The notes: a model not told the origin generated them from the letters alone. DNA of 64,000 bases from DASUPK01 sp035265665 (GCA_035265665.1 DATFOK010000102.1:16390-80389); one strand, 5' to 3'. Counted from the stretch's first letter, positions 48,657-58,003 are shown. Translations and numbers: made by a program.

Positions 48657-51482
48657 GTGAGCTCGAAGAACAGCTTCGGAGCCCAGGCGACGCTGGAAGT
48701 CGGTGGTGAAGAGGTCGAGATCCACCGCCTCGATGCCCTTCAGCAGAAGTTCGACGTCGCGCGACTTCCGTACTCGCTCAAGGTCCTGCTCGAGAACGCA
48801 CTCCGCTTAGAGGACGGGACGGCGGTCACCGCGGACGACGTCGAGGCGATCGCCAGCTGGGACGCGAGGGCCGAGCCGTCGGTCGAGATCCCCTTCCAGC
48901 CCGCCCGGGTCCTGATGCAGGACTTCACCGGCGTTCCCGCGGTTGTCGACCTGGCGGCGATGCGCGACGCGATGGAGGAGCTGGGAGGCGATCCGGCGGC
49001 GATCAATCCACAGGTCGACGTCGACCTGATCATCGACCACTCCGTGCAGGTGGACGCCTTCGGCAACCAGCGGGCCTTCGACGTGAACGCCGAGCGCGAT
49101 TACGAGCGCAACGGCGAGCGTTACGCGTTCCTGCGCTGGGGGCAGACCGCATTCGACAACTTCAGGGTGGTGCCGCCGGCCACCGGCATTTGCCACCAGG
49201 TCAACCTCGAGTACCTCGGCCGTTGCGTGTGGACGCGAGAGGTCAATGGTGCGACTCAGGCGTACCCGGACACGCTCGTCGGGACCGACTCGCACACGAC
49301 GATGATCAACGGCCTCGGCGTGCTGGGCTGGGGCGTGGGCGGGATCGAGGCGGAGGCGGCGATGCTCGGCCAACCGATCTCGATGCTGCTGCCCCAGGTG
49401 ATCGGCTTCAAGCTCACCGGCGAGCTGCGGGAGGGCGCCACCGCGACGGACCTGGTCCTGACGGTCACCGAGATGCTCCGGGAGAAGGGGGTCGTCTCGA
49501 AGTTCGTCGAGTTCTTCGGCCCGGGCATCGGGGGGCTCGGCCTGGCGGACCGGGCGACGATCGGCAACATGTCGCCGGAGTTCGGCTCGACCTGCGCGAT
49601 CTTTCCCATCGACGCCGAGACGCTCCGCTACCTGGAGTTCACGGGCCGGCCCACGGAGCAGATCGAGCTGGTCGACGCCTACACGCGGGAGCAGGGCCTC
49701 TTCCACGAGCCCGACTCCGAGGAGCCCACCTACTCAGACACTCTCGAGCTCGACCTCGGCGACGTCGAGCCAAGCATCGCCGGGCCCAAGCGCCCGCAGG
49801 ACCGGATCGCCCTCTCCGACGCAAAGGGTGCCTTCCTCGAAGCGATGCGGGAGTGGGACCCGCAGGCGAGCGAAGAGCTGGGCAACGCGCGCGATGAGGC
49901 GATCGCCGAATCGTTCCCCGCCTCCGATCCGCCCGCCGAGGACCATGACGGCGACGGCGGCAAGCCGCGCACCTACGTCGACAAGGGCGACGTCGCCGTC
50001 GAGATCGAGACCAGCGACGCGGTCGCGGTGGAGCTCGAGAGCGGCCAGACGGTCGAGCTCGACCACGGCCACGTCGTGATCGCGGCGATCACCAGCTGCA
50101 CCAACACCTCCAACCCCTCCGTCATGCTCGGCGCCGGTCTGCTCGCCAGGAAGGCCGTCGAACGGGGCCTCCGCCGCCAGCCCTGGGTGAAAACCTCGCT
50201 GGCGCCCGGGTCCACGGTGGTGACCGAGTACCTGGAGAAGTCCGGGCTGGACCGCTACCTCGACGAACTCCAGTTCAACCTGGTCGGCTACGGCTGCACT
50301 ACCTGCATCGGCAACTCGGGACCGCTTCCGGAGGAGATCTCGAAGGCCGTCAACGACAACGACCTGGTGGTCTGCTCGGTGCTCTCCGGCAACCGCAACT
50401 TCGAAGGGCGCATCAACCCGGACACGCGCGCCAACTACCTGGCCTCACCCCCGCTGGTGGTGGCCTACGCGCTCGCCGGGCGGATGGACGTCGACCTGAC
50501 GAGCGAGCCCGTGGGAACCGATTCCGACGGCGAGCCCGTCTACCTCTCAGAGATCTGGCCCGGCTCCGAGGAGATCAAGCAGGTCGTGGGCGAGGCGGTG
50601 CGAGCCGACATGTTCACCAAGAGCTACGCCGACGTCTTCACCGGCGACGAGCGCTGGCGCGACATCGAGGTGCCCGAGGGCGACCGTTACACCTGGCCCG
50701 ACTCGACCTACGTTCGCAAGCCGAGCTTCTTTGAGGGCATGGACCCGGAGCCGAAGCCGGTCGAGCCGATCGAGGGCGCCCGGGTGCTGGCGGTGCTGGG
50801 GGACTCGGTGACCACCGACCACATCTCCCCGGCGGGCGCGATCAAGAAGGACAGCCCCGCCGGTCAGTGGCTCATCGACCAGGGCGTCGACGTGCGCGAT
50901 TTCAACTCCTACGGATCGCGTCGCGGTAACCACGAGGTGATGATCCGCGGCACCTTCGCGAACGTCCGGCTGCGCAACCGGCTGGTCGAGCGCGAGGGCG
51001 GCTACACGCGCCACTACCCCTCATCAGGGGGCCAGGGTGAGGAGACGACGATCTACGAAGCGGCGATGCGCTACGCCGACGAGGGCGTGCCGCTCGTCGT
51101 GCTGGCCGGCAAGGAGTATGGCTCGGGCTCGTCCCGCGACTGGGCGGCGAAGGGCACCAGCCTGCTCGGCGTCCGCGCGGTGATCGCCGAGAGTTTCGAG
51201 CGGATCCACCGCTCCAACCTGATCGGGATGGGCGTGCTGCCGCTGCAGCTCCCGGAGGGTGAGTCGATCGACTCGCTCGGCCTCACCGGAGAGGAGGCCT
51301 TCGACGTTGGCGATCTGCGGAACGGCGAGGCGAAGACCGTCGAGGTAAAGGCGTCCCGCGACGACGCCGACGACGTCACCTTCGAGGCAACCGTCCGAAT
51401 CGACACGCCGAACGAGGTGACCTACTTCCAGAACGGCGGCATCCTCCACCGCGTCCTGCGGGACCTCCGCGCGCGCGCCTAG
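48657..51482 (+). CDS. acnA: Aconitate hydratase (AcnA-type)
   Basis: 941 residues from GTG 48657, the usual length of actinobacterial AcnA. LPYSLKVLLENALR near 37, DFTGVPAVVDLAAMRDA near 87, DSHTTMINGLGVLGWGVGGIEAEAAMLGQP near 210 and the Fe-S cysteines in AAITSCTNTSNPSVM near 476 and GYGCTTCIGNSGPLPEE near 543 are all present. The swivel domain carries DSVTTDHISPAGAI and AGKEYGSGSSRDWAAKG. It isomerises citrate to isocitrate in the TCA cycle. An acidic insert (about 395-445, rich in D and E) lies between domains, as in other high-GC relatives. A 2-oxoglutarate dehydrogenase gene lies 1.8 kb away. Confidence 0.97.
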   Translation: MSSKNSFGAQATLEVGGEEVEIHRLDALQQKFDVARLPYSLKVLLENALRLEDGTAVTADDVEAIASWDARAEPSVEIPFQPARVLMQDFTGVPAVVDLAAMRDAMEELGGDPAAINPQVDVDLIIDHSVQVDAFGNQRAFDVNAERDYERNGERYAFLRWGQTAFDNFRVVPPATGICHQVNLEYLGRCVWTREVNGATQAYPDTLVGTDSHTTMINGLGVLGWGVGGIEAEAAMLGQPISMLLPQVIGFKLTGELREGATATDLVLTVTEMLREKGVVSKFVEFFGPGIGGLGLADRATIGNMSPEFGSTCAIFPIDAETLRYLEFTGRPTEQIELVDAYTREQGLFHEPDSEEPTYSDTLELDLGDVEPSIAGPKRPQDRIALSDAKGAFLEAMREWDPQASEELGNARDEAIAESFPASDPPAEDHDGDGGKPRTYVDKGDVAVEIETSDAVAVELESGQTVELDHGHVVIAAITSCTNTSNPSVMLGAGLLARKAVERGLRRQPWVKTSLAPGSTVVTEYLEKSGLDRYLDELQFNLVGYGCTTCIGNSGPLPEEISKAVNDNDLVVCSVLSGNRNFEGRINPDTRANYLASPPLVVAYALAGRMDVDLTSEPVGTDSDGEPVYLSEIWPGSEEIKQVVGEAVRADMFTKSYADVFTGDERWRDIEVPEGDRYTWPDSTYVRKPSFFEGMDPEPKPVEPIEGARVLAVLGDSVTTDHISPAGAIKKDSPAGQWLIDQGVDVRDFNSYGSRRGNHEVMIRGTFANVRLRNRLVEREGGYTRHYPSSGGQGEETTIYEAAMRYADEGVPLVVLAGKEYGSGSSRDWAAKGTSLLGVRAVIAESFERIHRSNLIGMGVLPLQLPEGESIDSLGLTGEEAFDVGDLRNGEAKTVEVKASRDDADDVTFEATVRIDTPNEVTYFQNGGILHRVLRDLRARA

Positions 51483-51484
51483 GC

Positions 51485-52291
51485 ATGATCGAGCGCACGG
51501 GGGAGGTCGCCGGGCTTGCGACGCACTGGCGCGAGGCTCCGGCCGACGGACGGCCGCCCATCCTCTACGTCCACGGCGTGCCCACGGCGTCCTGGGACTG
51601 GATTCCCTATCTCGAGCGGATCGGCGGGATCGCCCCGGACCTTCCGGGCTTCGGGCGGTCGGCGAAGCCGGTCGACTTCGACTACTCGATCGACGGTTAC
51701 GTGCCCTGGCTCGAGGCCTTCACGGACGCGGTCGGGCTCGAGCGGTTCTCCCTCGTCGCCCACGACTGGGGCGGCCTGGCCCTCGGCCTCGCCCAGCGCA
51801 TTCCGGAGCGGATCGATCGGCTCGTCATCCACACCTGCGTTCCGCTGCTACCGGGCTACCGCTGGCACTGGGTCGCGCGGATCTGGCGGACACCGTTCCT
51901 CGGCGAGCTCTTCATGGCGACCGCGAGCAGGCCGGCGTTCAAGCTGATCTCGCGCCAGTCCAATGCGAGGCCCGGCCCGTTGCCCGCCGAGTTCATCGAT
52001 CGGCTCTGGCCCGACTTCGACCGTGGGACCCGCCGAGCGATCCTGAGGCTCTACCGCGCCTCCCCTCCTGACGTCCTGGCTCGCGCCGGCGTGCGCCTCG
52101 GCGAGCTGAACTGTCCCGCGCTGATCCTGTGGCCGACTGAGGACCCGTACATCGGGCCCGAGTGGGGACCGCGCTACGCCGAAGCGATCGGAGAGAACGC
52201 GCGCCTCGAGATGATCGAGGGCTCGGGCCACTGGATGTGGCTCGACCGCCCGGATGTGGTTGAAAAGGCCGCCGAGTTCCTGTCCGACTAA
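51485..52291 (+). CDS. Alpha/beta hydrolase, haloalkane dehalogenase/epoxide hydrolase-like
   Basis: 268 residues, 2 nt after the aconitase stop, so probably co-transcribed. LYVHGVPTASWDWIP near 28 holds the oxyanion motif (HGxP), FSLVAHDWGGLALGLAQ near 92-108 has Asp at the nucleophile elbow (HDWGG), as in haloalkane dehalogenases and epoxide hydrolases and unlike serine hydrolases. The acid is probably in WPTEDPYIGPEWG near 216 and the base is His in EGSGHWMWLDRPD near 243. Substrate unknown; dehalogenase activity would need two halide-stabilising Trp/Asn residues, of which only the Trp after the Asp is obvious. Confidence 0.85.
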   Translation: MIERTGEVAGLATHWREAPADGRPPILYVHGVPTASWDWIPYLERIGGIAPDLPGFGRSAKPVDFDYSIDGYVPWLEAFTDAVGLERFSLVAHDWGGLALGLAQRIPERIDRLVIHTCVPLLPGYRWHWVARIWRTPFLGELFMATASRPAFKLISRQSNARPGPLPAEFIDRLWPDFDRGTRRAILRLYRASPPDVLARAGVRLGELNCPALILWPTEDPYIGPEWGPRYAEAIGENARLEMIEGSGHWMWLDRPDVVEKAAEFLSD

Positions 52292-52316
52292 CCGGGGGCG
52301 GAGGGCCGAAAAGGGC

Positions 52317-52436
52317 GGCGTGGCGGGGCCGCGGGAGGCAGGGGGTCCACACGGCCCGCGCCACGCCTGCGCGTCGGTAGCCAGGGAGGGATTTCCGACG
52401 CGATCGTCCCGGGAGGCGGGACTGACCCCGGGACGA
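52317..52436. terminator. Cluster of three GC hairpins between convergent genes
   Basis: Hairpin 1: GGCGTGGCG (52317-52325) with CGCCACGCC (52359-52367), extended inside by GGGCCG/CGGCCC. Hairpin 2: CGTCGG (52372-52377) with CCGACG (52395-52400). Hairpin 3: TCGTCCCGGG (52404-52413) with CCCGGGACGA (52427-52436). No T-runs follow. The position between a rightward hydrolase gene and a leftward membrane gene suits a bidirectional terminator, although the amount of structure is large for that. Confidence 0.5.
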
Positions 52437-52498
52437 GTCTTATGAAGGTAGTACGTCCTCCCGCCTCGGGCGATTATCTCCCCATTGGTGCGGCGGTG

Positions 52499-52897
52499 TC
52501 AACCACTTTTGTCGAGAACGCCGCCGGACCGCTCGATTCCCCAGCTGCGACGCTCGATCAGCTCGATTCCGATCACCGTTCCGAACGGCCCGATCGGGGT
52601 GAGGGTCGCCGCGAACAGCGGCCAGGGCGCCTCGCGGCGGAGCAGCGCGACGAAGATCAGGGCACAGAGCCCGAGATATCCGACCCCGTGCAGAAGCCCG
52701 AACAGGGAGGTCTGCGAGTGGTATCCGGGCGCGAGCCAGAAGACGAGCAGTGCCGCGAACAAGAACGACTCGAACCAGGAGACCAGCTTCACCCAGCGGA
52801 AGAGGGTGCCGGGGACCGGCTTCACCAAGGGCTGTGCAGATGCGAGGGTGCTCCGCAGGCGGAGCCGAGGAGCAATTCGTTTCATCTTGGTGGCCAC
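52499..52897 (-). CDS. DUF3817-type small membrane protein
   Basis: 132 residues. After a basic N-terminus come three membrane segments: VKLVSWFESFLFAALLVFWLA near 36-56, LFGLLHGVGYLGLCALIFVALL near 65-86 and FAATLTPIGPFGTVIGIELI near 93-112. FRWVKLVSWFESFLF and HGVGYLG match the DUF3817 family, common in actinobacteria beside or apart from DedA-like genes, function unknown. The C-terminus (ERRSWGIERSG) is cytoplasmic by the positive-inside rule. Confidence 0.82.
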   Translation of the reverse strand: MATKMKRIAPRLRLRSTLASAQPLVKPVPGTLFRWVKLVSWFESFLFAALLVFWLAPGYHSQTSLFGLLHGVGYLGLCALIFVALLRREAPWPLFAATLTPIGPFGTVIGIELIERRSWGIERSGGVLDKSG

Positions 52898-53007
52898 GCG
52901 CTGAAGCTAGCGCTTGCGTGGCCTGGACCGACGGTCGAACTGGGACTGGTCGATCTTCCGACCGCCGGTCCATGGTTTCCCTGCGCCGCGGCGGGCAACA
53001 TGCCGCC

Positions 53008-53196
53008 ATGGAGCGATTCCACGGAGAGCAGAACTCCGGCGTGGGCGTGAGGAGGCTCGTGCGGCTGCAGCGCTCGTATCGGTGCGCGAGCTGCGCCGCG
53101 GAACACCACTCCTGGACCCGACTCAGCTCCTGTCCTGAGTGCGGCCACTCCCTCTCGGTGGCCGTGATCAGACGGGCAGCGCTCATCCCTGCCTGA
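53008..53196 (+). CDS. Small zinc-ribbon protein (62 aa)
   Basis: ATG 53008 opens 62 codons: a basic N-terminus (GVRRLVRLQRSYR) and a zinc ribbon with CASC and CPEC pairs separated by 14 residues (CASCAAEHHSWTRLSSCPEC). The closing SVAVIRRAAL strand completes the fold. No strong ribosome-binding site is visible, so expression is less certain than the fold. It is divergent from the DUF3817 gene. Function unknown. Confidence 0.55.
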   Translation: MERFHGEQNSGVGVRRLVRLQRSYRCASCAAEHHSWTRLSSCPECGHSLSVAVIRRAALIPA

Positions 53197-53278
53197 TAGC
53201 GAGCGCGTCAGGCCGGCTCGCGAACGTCCCGCAATGTGCCCTGTAGGGGATACCCAGGGACGTTCGGTGAAGAGGTTG

Positions 53279-56200
53279 CTACGCCGGGTCGGCTCGGCCC
53301 ATCAGGGCCGTGAGCACGATCCGCTCCTGCTCCTTTGTGTGCGCGACCGCGTAGCCCTCTCCGGGGCTGGCGCGGGGCGGGCGGCCGACGTAGCCGAGCT
53401 CGACGCCCTCCGGCAGGAGCTCCGGCATCCGCCGCTGCATCACCGACCAGGCGCCCATGTTGCGCGGCTCCTCCTGTACCCAGACGATCTCCTTGAGGTT
53501 CGAGTAGCTGCTGATCACCTCGAGGATCTGCTCCTTGGCGAATGGGTAGAGGAGCTCCGCCCGCGCGATCGCCACGTTCTCGACCTCCTCGCGCTTGGGC
53601 GCGGCGTCGATGTCGTAGTAGATCTTGCCGCTGCAGAGCACCAGGCGCTCGACCTGCTGCTTGCGGTCCTGGGCGCGCGGGTCGTCGAGCACGAACTGGA
53701 AGGAGCCCGAGGTGAGGTCCTCGAGGGTCGAGGTCGCTCGCGGCAGACGGAGGAGGCCCTTGGGGGTGAAGACCACCATCGGCCGCGCCTTCGCGATATG
53801 GGCCTGGCGGCGCAGCAAATGGAAGTACTGCGCGGCCGTCGAGGGGTTGGCGAGTCGGATGTTGCCCTCGGCGGCGAGCTGGATGAAGCGCTCGATGCGG
53901 GCGCTCGAGTGCTCGGGGCCGGCGCCCTCGTAGCCGTGCGGCAGTAGCAGGGTGAGCCGCGAGGTCTGGCCCCATTTCGCCTCGGCCGAAACGATGAAGC
54001 TGTCGATGATCACCTGCGCCGCGTTGCCGAAGTCACCGAACTGAGCCTCCCAGAGGACGAGGCTGTCGGGCGAGTGCGCCGAGTACCCGTACTCGAAGCC
54101 GAGGCAGGCCGACTCCGACAGCGGGCTGTTGTGGAGCTCGAGCGGCGCCTGCGCCTCGTCGATGCTCTGGATCGGCGCGAATCGCAGGCCGGTCTTCTCG
54201 TCGTGGAGGACCAGGTGGCGGTGCGAGAAGGTGCCGCGCTCTGTGTCCTGTCCCGTCATCCGGACGTGGACGCCGTCGGTCAGCAGCGAGGCCAGCGCAA
54301 GAGCCTCGGCGTGGCCGAACTCGATCCCGCCTTCGTCCATCGCCTCGAGTCGCCGCGACAGCGGCTTCCGCAGCTTGCGGTGGATGGTGAAGCTGTCGGG
54401 CACTCGGAGCAGCTCCTCGTTGAGCTTGCGCAGCTTCTCCTCGGGGACCGCGGTGTCAACGCTCGGGCTGCGGCTGCGGTCGAGCTCGCCGGTGCCGGTG
54501 GCCGTTGGGTCGGCGTAGTCGCCCGACTCGATCTTCTGCCGCAGGTCGTCGTGCGCGGCCTTGAGCGCCTTCTGCCGCTCGCCGTTGCGCTCCTCGACCT
54601 CGTCGGGGGTGACGATTCCCTCCTTGACCAGCTCCTCGGCGTAGAGCTGGCTGACCGGTGGGTGCTCCTTGATCTTCTGAGCCATCAGCGGCTGCGTGTA
54701 GGCGGGCTCGTCGGTCTCGTTGTGGCCGAAGCGGCGGTAGCCGATCAGATCGATGACCACGTCGCGACCCCAGCGCTCGCGGTAGGCCATCGCCAGGCGG
54801 ACGGCGGCGAGGCAGGCCTCGGGATCGTCGGCGTTCACGTGCACGATCGGGACGTTGAAGCCCTTCGCCATGTCGGCGGCGTAAGGGGTCGATCGGCCCT
54901 CCTCCGGGTCCGTCGTGAAGCCGATCTGGTTGTTCTGGATGATGTGGACGGTGCCGCCGGTGGCGTAGCCCTTCAGTGACTGCAGGTTGAGCGTCTCGGC
55001 GACCACTCCCTGGGCCGGGAAGGCTGCGTCGCCGTGCAGCAGGACCGGGACCGCCGCCATCGGGTCGTGCTCGAGGCGGCCGTCGCGGCGGGTCGTCTGC
55101 GAGGCGCGCGTCGCGCCCGTCACCACCGGATCGACGTGCTCGAGATGGCTCGGATTCGGGTAGAGCCGCACACCGATCTCCGAGCCGTCGTTCGCCACAT
55201 AGACGCCGTTGTGGCCGTAGTGGTACTTGACGTCGCCGGTGCCCCCGGTCGGGATCGCGGCCAGCGACTTGACGGCCTCGATCGCCTTCGCGCCTTCGAA
55301 CTCGGCCAGGATCGCCTCCACCGGGCGGCCGATGTTGTGGGCGAGCACGCTCAGCCTGCCGCGGTGGGCCATCCCGATCACCACGTCGTGGGCGCCCTCG
55401 GTATGGGCCATCTCGAAGACCTCGTCGAGCATCGGGACCACCGAGTCGAGGCCCTCGATCGAGAACATCTTCTGACCGAGGTAGGCCTTCTCGAGGTAGC
55501 GCTCGAAACCGAAGACCTGGATCAGGCGATCGAGCAGCTGCTGCTTCTCCTCCGGCTCCAGCGGCTTGCGGTGCCAGCCGGTCTCGATCATGTCCCGCAG
55601 CCACATTCGCTGCTGGTGCGAGGAGAGGTGCTCGATCTGGTACGCGATCGTGCCGCAGTAGGCCTCGCGCATCCGCGGCAGCACCTCGAGCAGCGTCTCC
55701 CCCTCGACCCCGATCCGCAGGATCTCGGACGGGATCTGGGACATCAGCTCCGGCGTCAGGTTGACGTTCTCCGGCTGCAGCGCCGGATCGCCCTTGGGCT
55801 CAGACCCGAGCGGGTCGAGGCGGGCGGCGAGGTGCCCGTGCGTCCGGTAGGCCTTGAGCAGCGAGGTCGCGGCCTGCACCGCCTGGAGCATCTCGGCGTC
55901 CGGCTTAGCGGCGACCGCAGGGGCCCCGCCGGGCGCGCCAGCCTGCAGCGGGGGCGCCGAAGCCGAAGCCGGATGGGCCGAGGTGACCCCTCCCGGATCG
56001 ATGCCGAGATCGGTGGCGACCGACTCGTAGAAGTCGTCCTCACCCTGCAGCAGCTCCTCGATCCGGCGCAGGAAGGAGCCGGACTCGGCTCCCTGGATCA
56101 CGCGGTGGTCGTAGGTCGAGGTCATGGTCATCACCTTCGAGACCCCGAGTGCCTTGATCTTCTCGGGCGGAGCGTGTCGCCACTCGACCGGGTAGGCGAG

Positions 56201-57637
56201 GGAGCCGCAGGCGACGATCGTGCCCTGACCGGACATCAGCCGCGGGACGGAGGCCACGGTTCCAAGCCCGCCCGGATTGGTGAGGCTGATGTTGGTGCCC
56301 TGGAAGTCGTCGGCGGTGAGGCTGTTCTCCCGCGTCTTGGTGATCAGCTCCTCGTAGTAGGAGTGGAAGCCCGCGAAGTCGAGCCGGTCCGCGCCCTTGA
56401 TGCAGGGGACCAGCAGCGAGCGCTGCCCCTTGCGCTCAACGTCGACGGCGATCCCGAGGTTGACGCCGCCGGGTTCCACCACCGTCGGCTTCCCGTCGGC
56501 CTCCTCGTAGTGGCGCGCCATCACCGGCCACTCCTGCGCGGCGGTGACGATCGCCCAGGCGATCAGGTGCGTGAAGCTCACCTTCATGCCCCGGTCTTGG
56601 AGGACCCCGTTGAGCGCCTTGCGCTTGGCATCGAGTGTGTCGACGGCGAGCTCGCGGAAGGAGGTGGCGGTCGGGATCGAGCGGCTCTCGTTCATCGCCC
56701 TGGCGAGCGTGGCGGCGGGACCGCGCAGCGGCTTCGCCTCCCCCTCGACCGCGGCCGGCGCAGCGGCGCCGTTGCCCTCGGCCGAGAGCACGTCGGACTT
56801 GGTGATCTTGCCGCCCGCACCGGTGCCCTTGACGCCTGTGAGATCGACTCCGTTTACCCGGGCGGCTCGGCGCGCCACCGGGGTCGCCCTCGCGCCGTCG
56901 CCTTCCTCCTCCGCGGGGGACTCGGCCTTCGTCTCGGCCTCGGCTGGTGCGGACGCCGCCCAGGCGCCGTCGCCCGACGGCGCCTCGCCCTTGGTCATTT
57001 CGGCGAGCGGCTTGCCGACCTCGATGGTCTCGTCGGGCCCGACCAGGATCTTCGTGACCGTCCCCGAGGCCGGGGCAGGGACCTCCGCATCGACTTTGTC
57101 GGTCGAGACCTCGACCACGGTGTCGCCCTCGGCGATCTGGTCGCCCTCCGAGACGTGCCACTCGAGCACCGTCCCCTCGGTCACAGACTCGCCCATCTCG
57201 GGCATCACAATCTCGAGGCCGCCGCCCTCCAAGGTCTTTCCCGCCGAAACCGAGGCGTCGTCCGTGGTCGCCTTCTCACCGGCTTCCGGCGCGGGCTCTT
57301 CCTCCGCGGTCGCGGCGCCCGCTCCATTTGACTCGGCGTCCTGCTCGGCGGCAGGCTCCTCTGCCTCATCGGTCTCCGGCGGGCCGCCGTTGGGGTCGAT
57401 CTCGGCGAGCGGATTGCCGACGTCGACCTCCTCGTCGACCTGGACCATGATCTTGGTGACGGTGCCGGAGGCGGGCGCGGGGACCTCGGCGTCGACCTTG
57501 TCGGTCGAGACCTCGACCATCGTCTGGCCCTCCTCGACCGGCTCCCCCTCCGAGACATGCCACTCGAGCACGGTGCCCTCAGTCACCGACTCGCCCATCT
57601 CGGGCATCAGGAGCTGCACCGTCTGCTTAGTCGCCAT
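53279..57637 (-). CDS. kgd: Fused 2-oxoglutarate dehydrogenase E2-E1 with two lipoyl domains
   Basis: 1452 residues. Two near-identical lipoyl domains (lipoyl Lys47 and Lys181, both in STDKVDA) are joined by an acidic Ala/Glu linker. A peripheral-subunit-binding domain (ATPVARRAARVNGVDLTGV, about 251-285) follows, then an E2 acyltransferase domain (about 305-545) with catalytic His in STYDHRVIQGAESG (His511), then a SucA-type E1 from about 585: AYRTHGHLAARLDPLG, VVIGMAHRGRLSVLA, thiamine-diphosphate motif HGDAAFPAQGVVAETLNLQSL through QNNQIGFTT, and GYRRFGHNETDEPAYTQP. Mycobacterial KGD/OdhA (about 1230 residues) has E2 core + E1 but no lipoyl or E3-binding domain; here the chain carries its own lipoyl arms. 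It converts 2-oxoglutarate to succinyl-CoA, needing only E3 from elsewhere. Confidence 0.93.
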   Translation of the reverse strand: MATKQTVQLLMPEMGESVTEGTVLEWHVSEGEPVEEGQTMVEVSTDKVDAEVPAPASGTVTKIMVQVDEEVDVGNPLAEIDPNGGPPETDEAEEPAAEQDAESNGAGAATAEEEPAPEAGEKATTDDASVSAGKTLEGGGLEIVMPEMGESVTEGTVLEWHVSEGDQIAEGDTVVEVSTDKVDAEVPAPASGTVTKILVGPDETIEVGKPLAEMTKGEAPSGDGAWAASAPAEAETKAESPAEEEGDGARATPVARRAARVNGVDLTGVKGTGAGGKITKSDVLSAEGNGAAAPAAVEGEAKPLRGPAATLARAMNESRSIPTATSFRELAVDTLDAKRKALNGVLQDRGMKVSFTHLIAWAIVTAAQEWPVMARHYEEADGKPTVVEPGGVNLGIAVDVERKGQRSLLVPCIKGADRLDFAGFHSYYEELITKTRENSLTADDFQGTNISLTNPGGLGTVASVPRLMSGQGTIVACGSLAYPVEWRHAPPEKIKALGVSKVMTMTSTYDHRVIQGAESGSFLRRIEELLQGEDDFYESVATDLGIDPGGVTSAHPASASAPPLQAGAPGGAPAVAAKPDAEMLQAVQAATSLLKAYRTHGHLAARLDPLGSEPKGDPALQPENVNLTPELMSQIPSEILRIGVEGETLLEVLPRMREAYCGTIAYQIEHLSSHQQRMWLRDMIETGWHRKPLEPEEKQQLLDRLIQVFGFERYLEKAYLGQKMFSIEGLDSVVPMLDEVFEMAHTEGAHDVVIGMAHRGRLSVLAHNIGRPVEAILAEFEGAKAIEAVKSLAAIPTGGTGDVKYHYGHNGVYVANDGSEIGVRLYPNPSHLEHVDPVVTGATRASQTTRRDGRLEHDPMAAVPVLLHGDAAFPAQGVVAETLNLQSLKGYATGGTVHIIQNNQIGFTTDPEEGRSTPYAADMAKGFNVPIVHVNADDPEACLAAVRLAMAYRERWGRDVVIDLIGYRRFGHNETDEPAYTQPLMAQKIKEHPPVSQLYAEELVKEGIVTPDEVEERNGERQKALKAAHDDLRQKIESGDYADPTATGTGELDRSRSPSVDTAVPEEKLRKLNEELLRVPDSFTIHRKLRKPLSRRLEAMDEGGIEFGHAEALALASLLTDGVHVRMTGQDTERGTFSHRHLVLHDEKTGLRFAPIQSIDEAQAPLELHNSPLSESACLGFEYGYSAHSPDSLVLWEAQFGDFGNAAQVIIDSFIVSAEAKWGQTSRLTLLLPHGYEGAGPEHSSARIERFIQLAAEGNIRLANPSTAAQYFHLLRRQAHIAKARPMVVFTPKGLLRLPRATSTLEDLTSGSFQFVLDDPRAQDRKQQVERLVLCSGKIYYDIDAAPKREEVENVAIARAELLYPFAKEQILEVISSYSNLKEIVWVQEEPRNMGAWSVMQRRMPELLPEGVELGYVGRPPRASPGEGYAVAHTKEQERIVLTALMGRADPA

Positions 57638-57681
57638 TCCCCTTACTAACTGTATGACCTTCGCTAGAGCTGACCAGCATG

Positions 57682-57715
57682 AAACGGGTCGCGCCTTGCG
57701 GCGCGCCCTCGCATC
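57682..57715. repeat. REP-like palindromic repeat, copy at 57.7 kb
   Basis: Matches the 17461-17494 element at 30 of 34 positions; two of the four differences lie in the stem and change G-T/G-C pairing without breaking the hairpin (GGGTCGCGCC, TTGC, GGCGCGCCC). It lies between the starts and stops of two minus-strand genes. Confidence 0.6.
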
Positions 57716-57721
57716 TAGGTG

Positions 57722-58003
57722 CTACCCGATCCTCGCAATCAAATCCACGGCCGGCCAGCCCTGGTCCTGAATGAACTCGCGGGTGGGCGCCGCCGTCTCA
57801 CAGAAGGCGCAGGCGATCACGTCGTTGAATCCGACCGGCCCTGAGATCCCGATCGGCACGCCGCACTCCGGGCACGCCAGGGATCGCGTTCCCAGCCAGG
57901 CGGCCCGCTCGGCGGGACGGAGCTCGACCCGTCCCGCGGCGGCGCTCAGCCGCTCGTCCCGCTCGGGACCGGGGTTGCTTGCCGGGTCGTAGAAGATCCC
58001 CAC
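57722..58003 (-). CDS. Zinc-ribbon hypothetical protein (93 aa)
   Basis: 93 residues: MGIFYDPASNPGPERDERL, a short helix (AAGRVELRPAERAAWLG), then a zinc ribbon with CPEC and CAFC pairs 20 residues apart (SLACPECGVPIG and VIACAFCETAA), and a C-terminal FIQDQGWPAVDLIARIG. No enzyme motif. A regulatory or protein-binding role is conceivable, none is shown. It is divergent from the two-domain SDR gene with a gap of about 100 nt. Confidence 0.75.
   Translation of the reverse strand: MGIFYDPASNPGPERDERLSAAAGRVELRPAERAAWLGTRSLACPECGVPIGISGPVGFNDVIACAFCETAAPTREFIQDQGWPAVDLIARIG

Noticed and set aside
52317..52436. Three strong hairpins in 120 nt as a new non-coding RNA
   Set aside because: They sit between convergent genes, where a bidirectional terminator is expected; without covariation or a transcript a novel RNA is not supported, so I listed it as a terminator cluster only.
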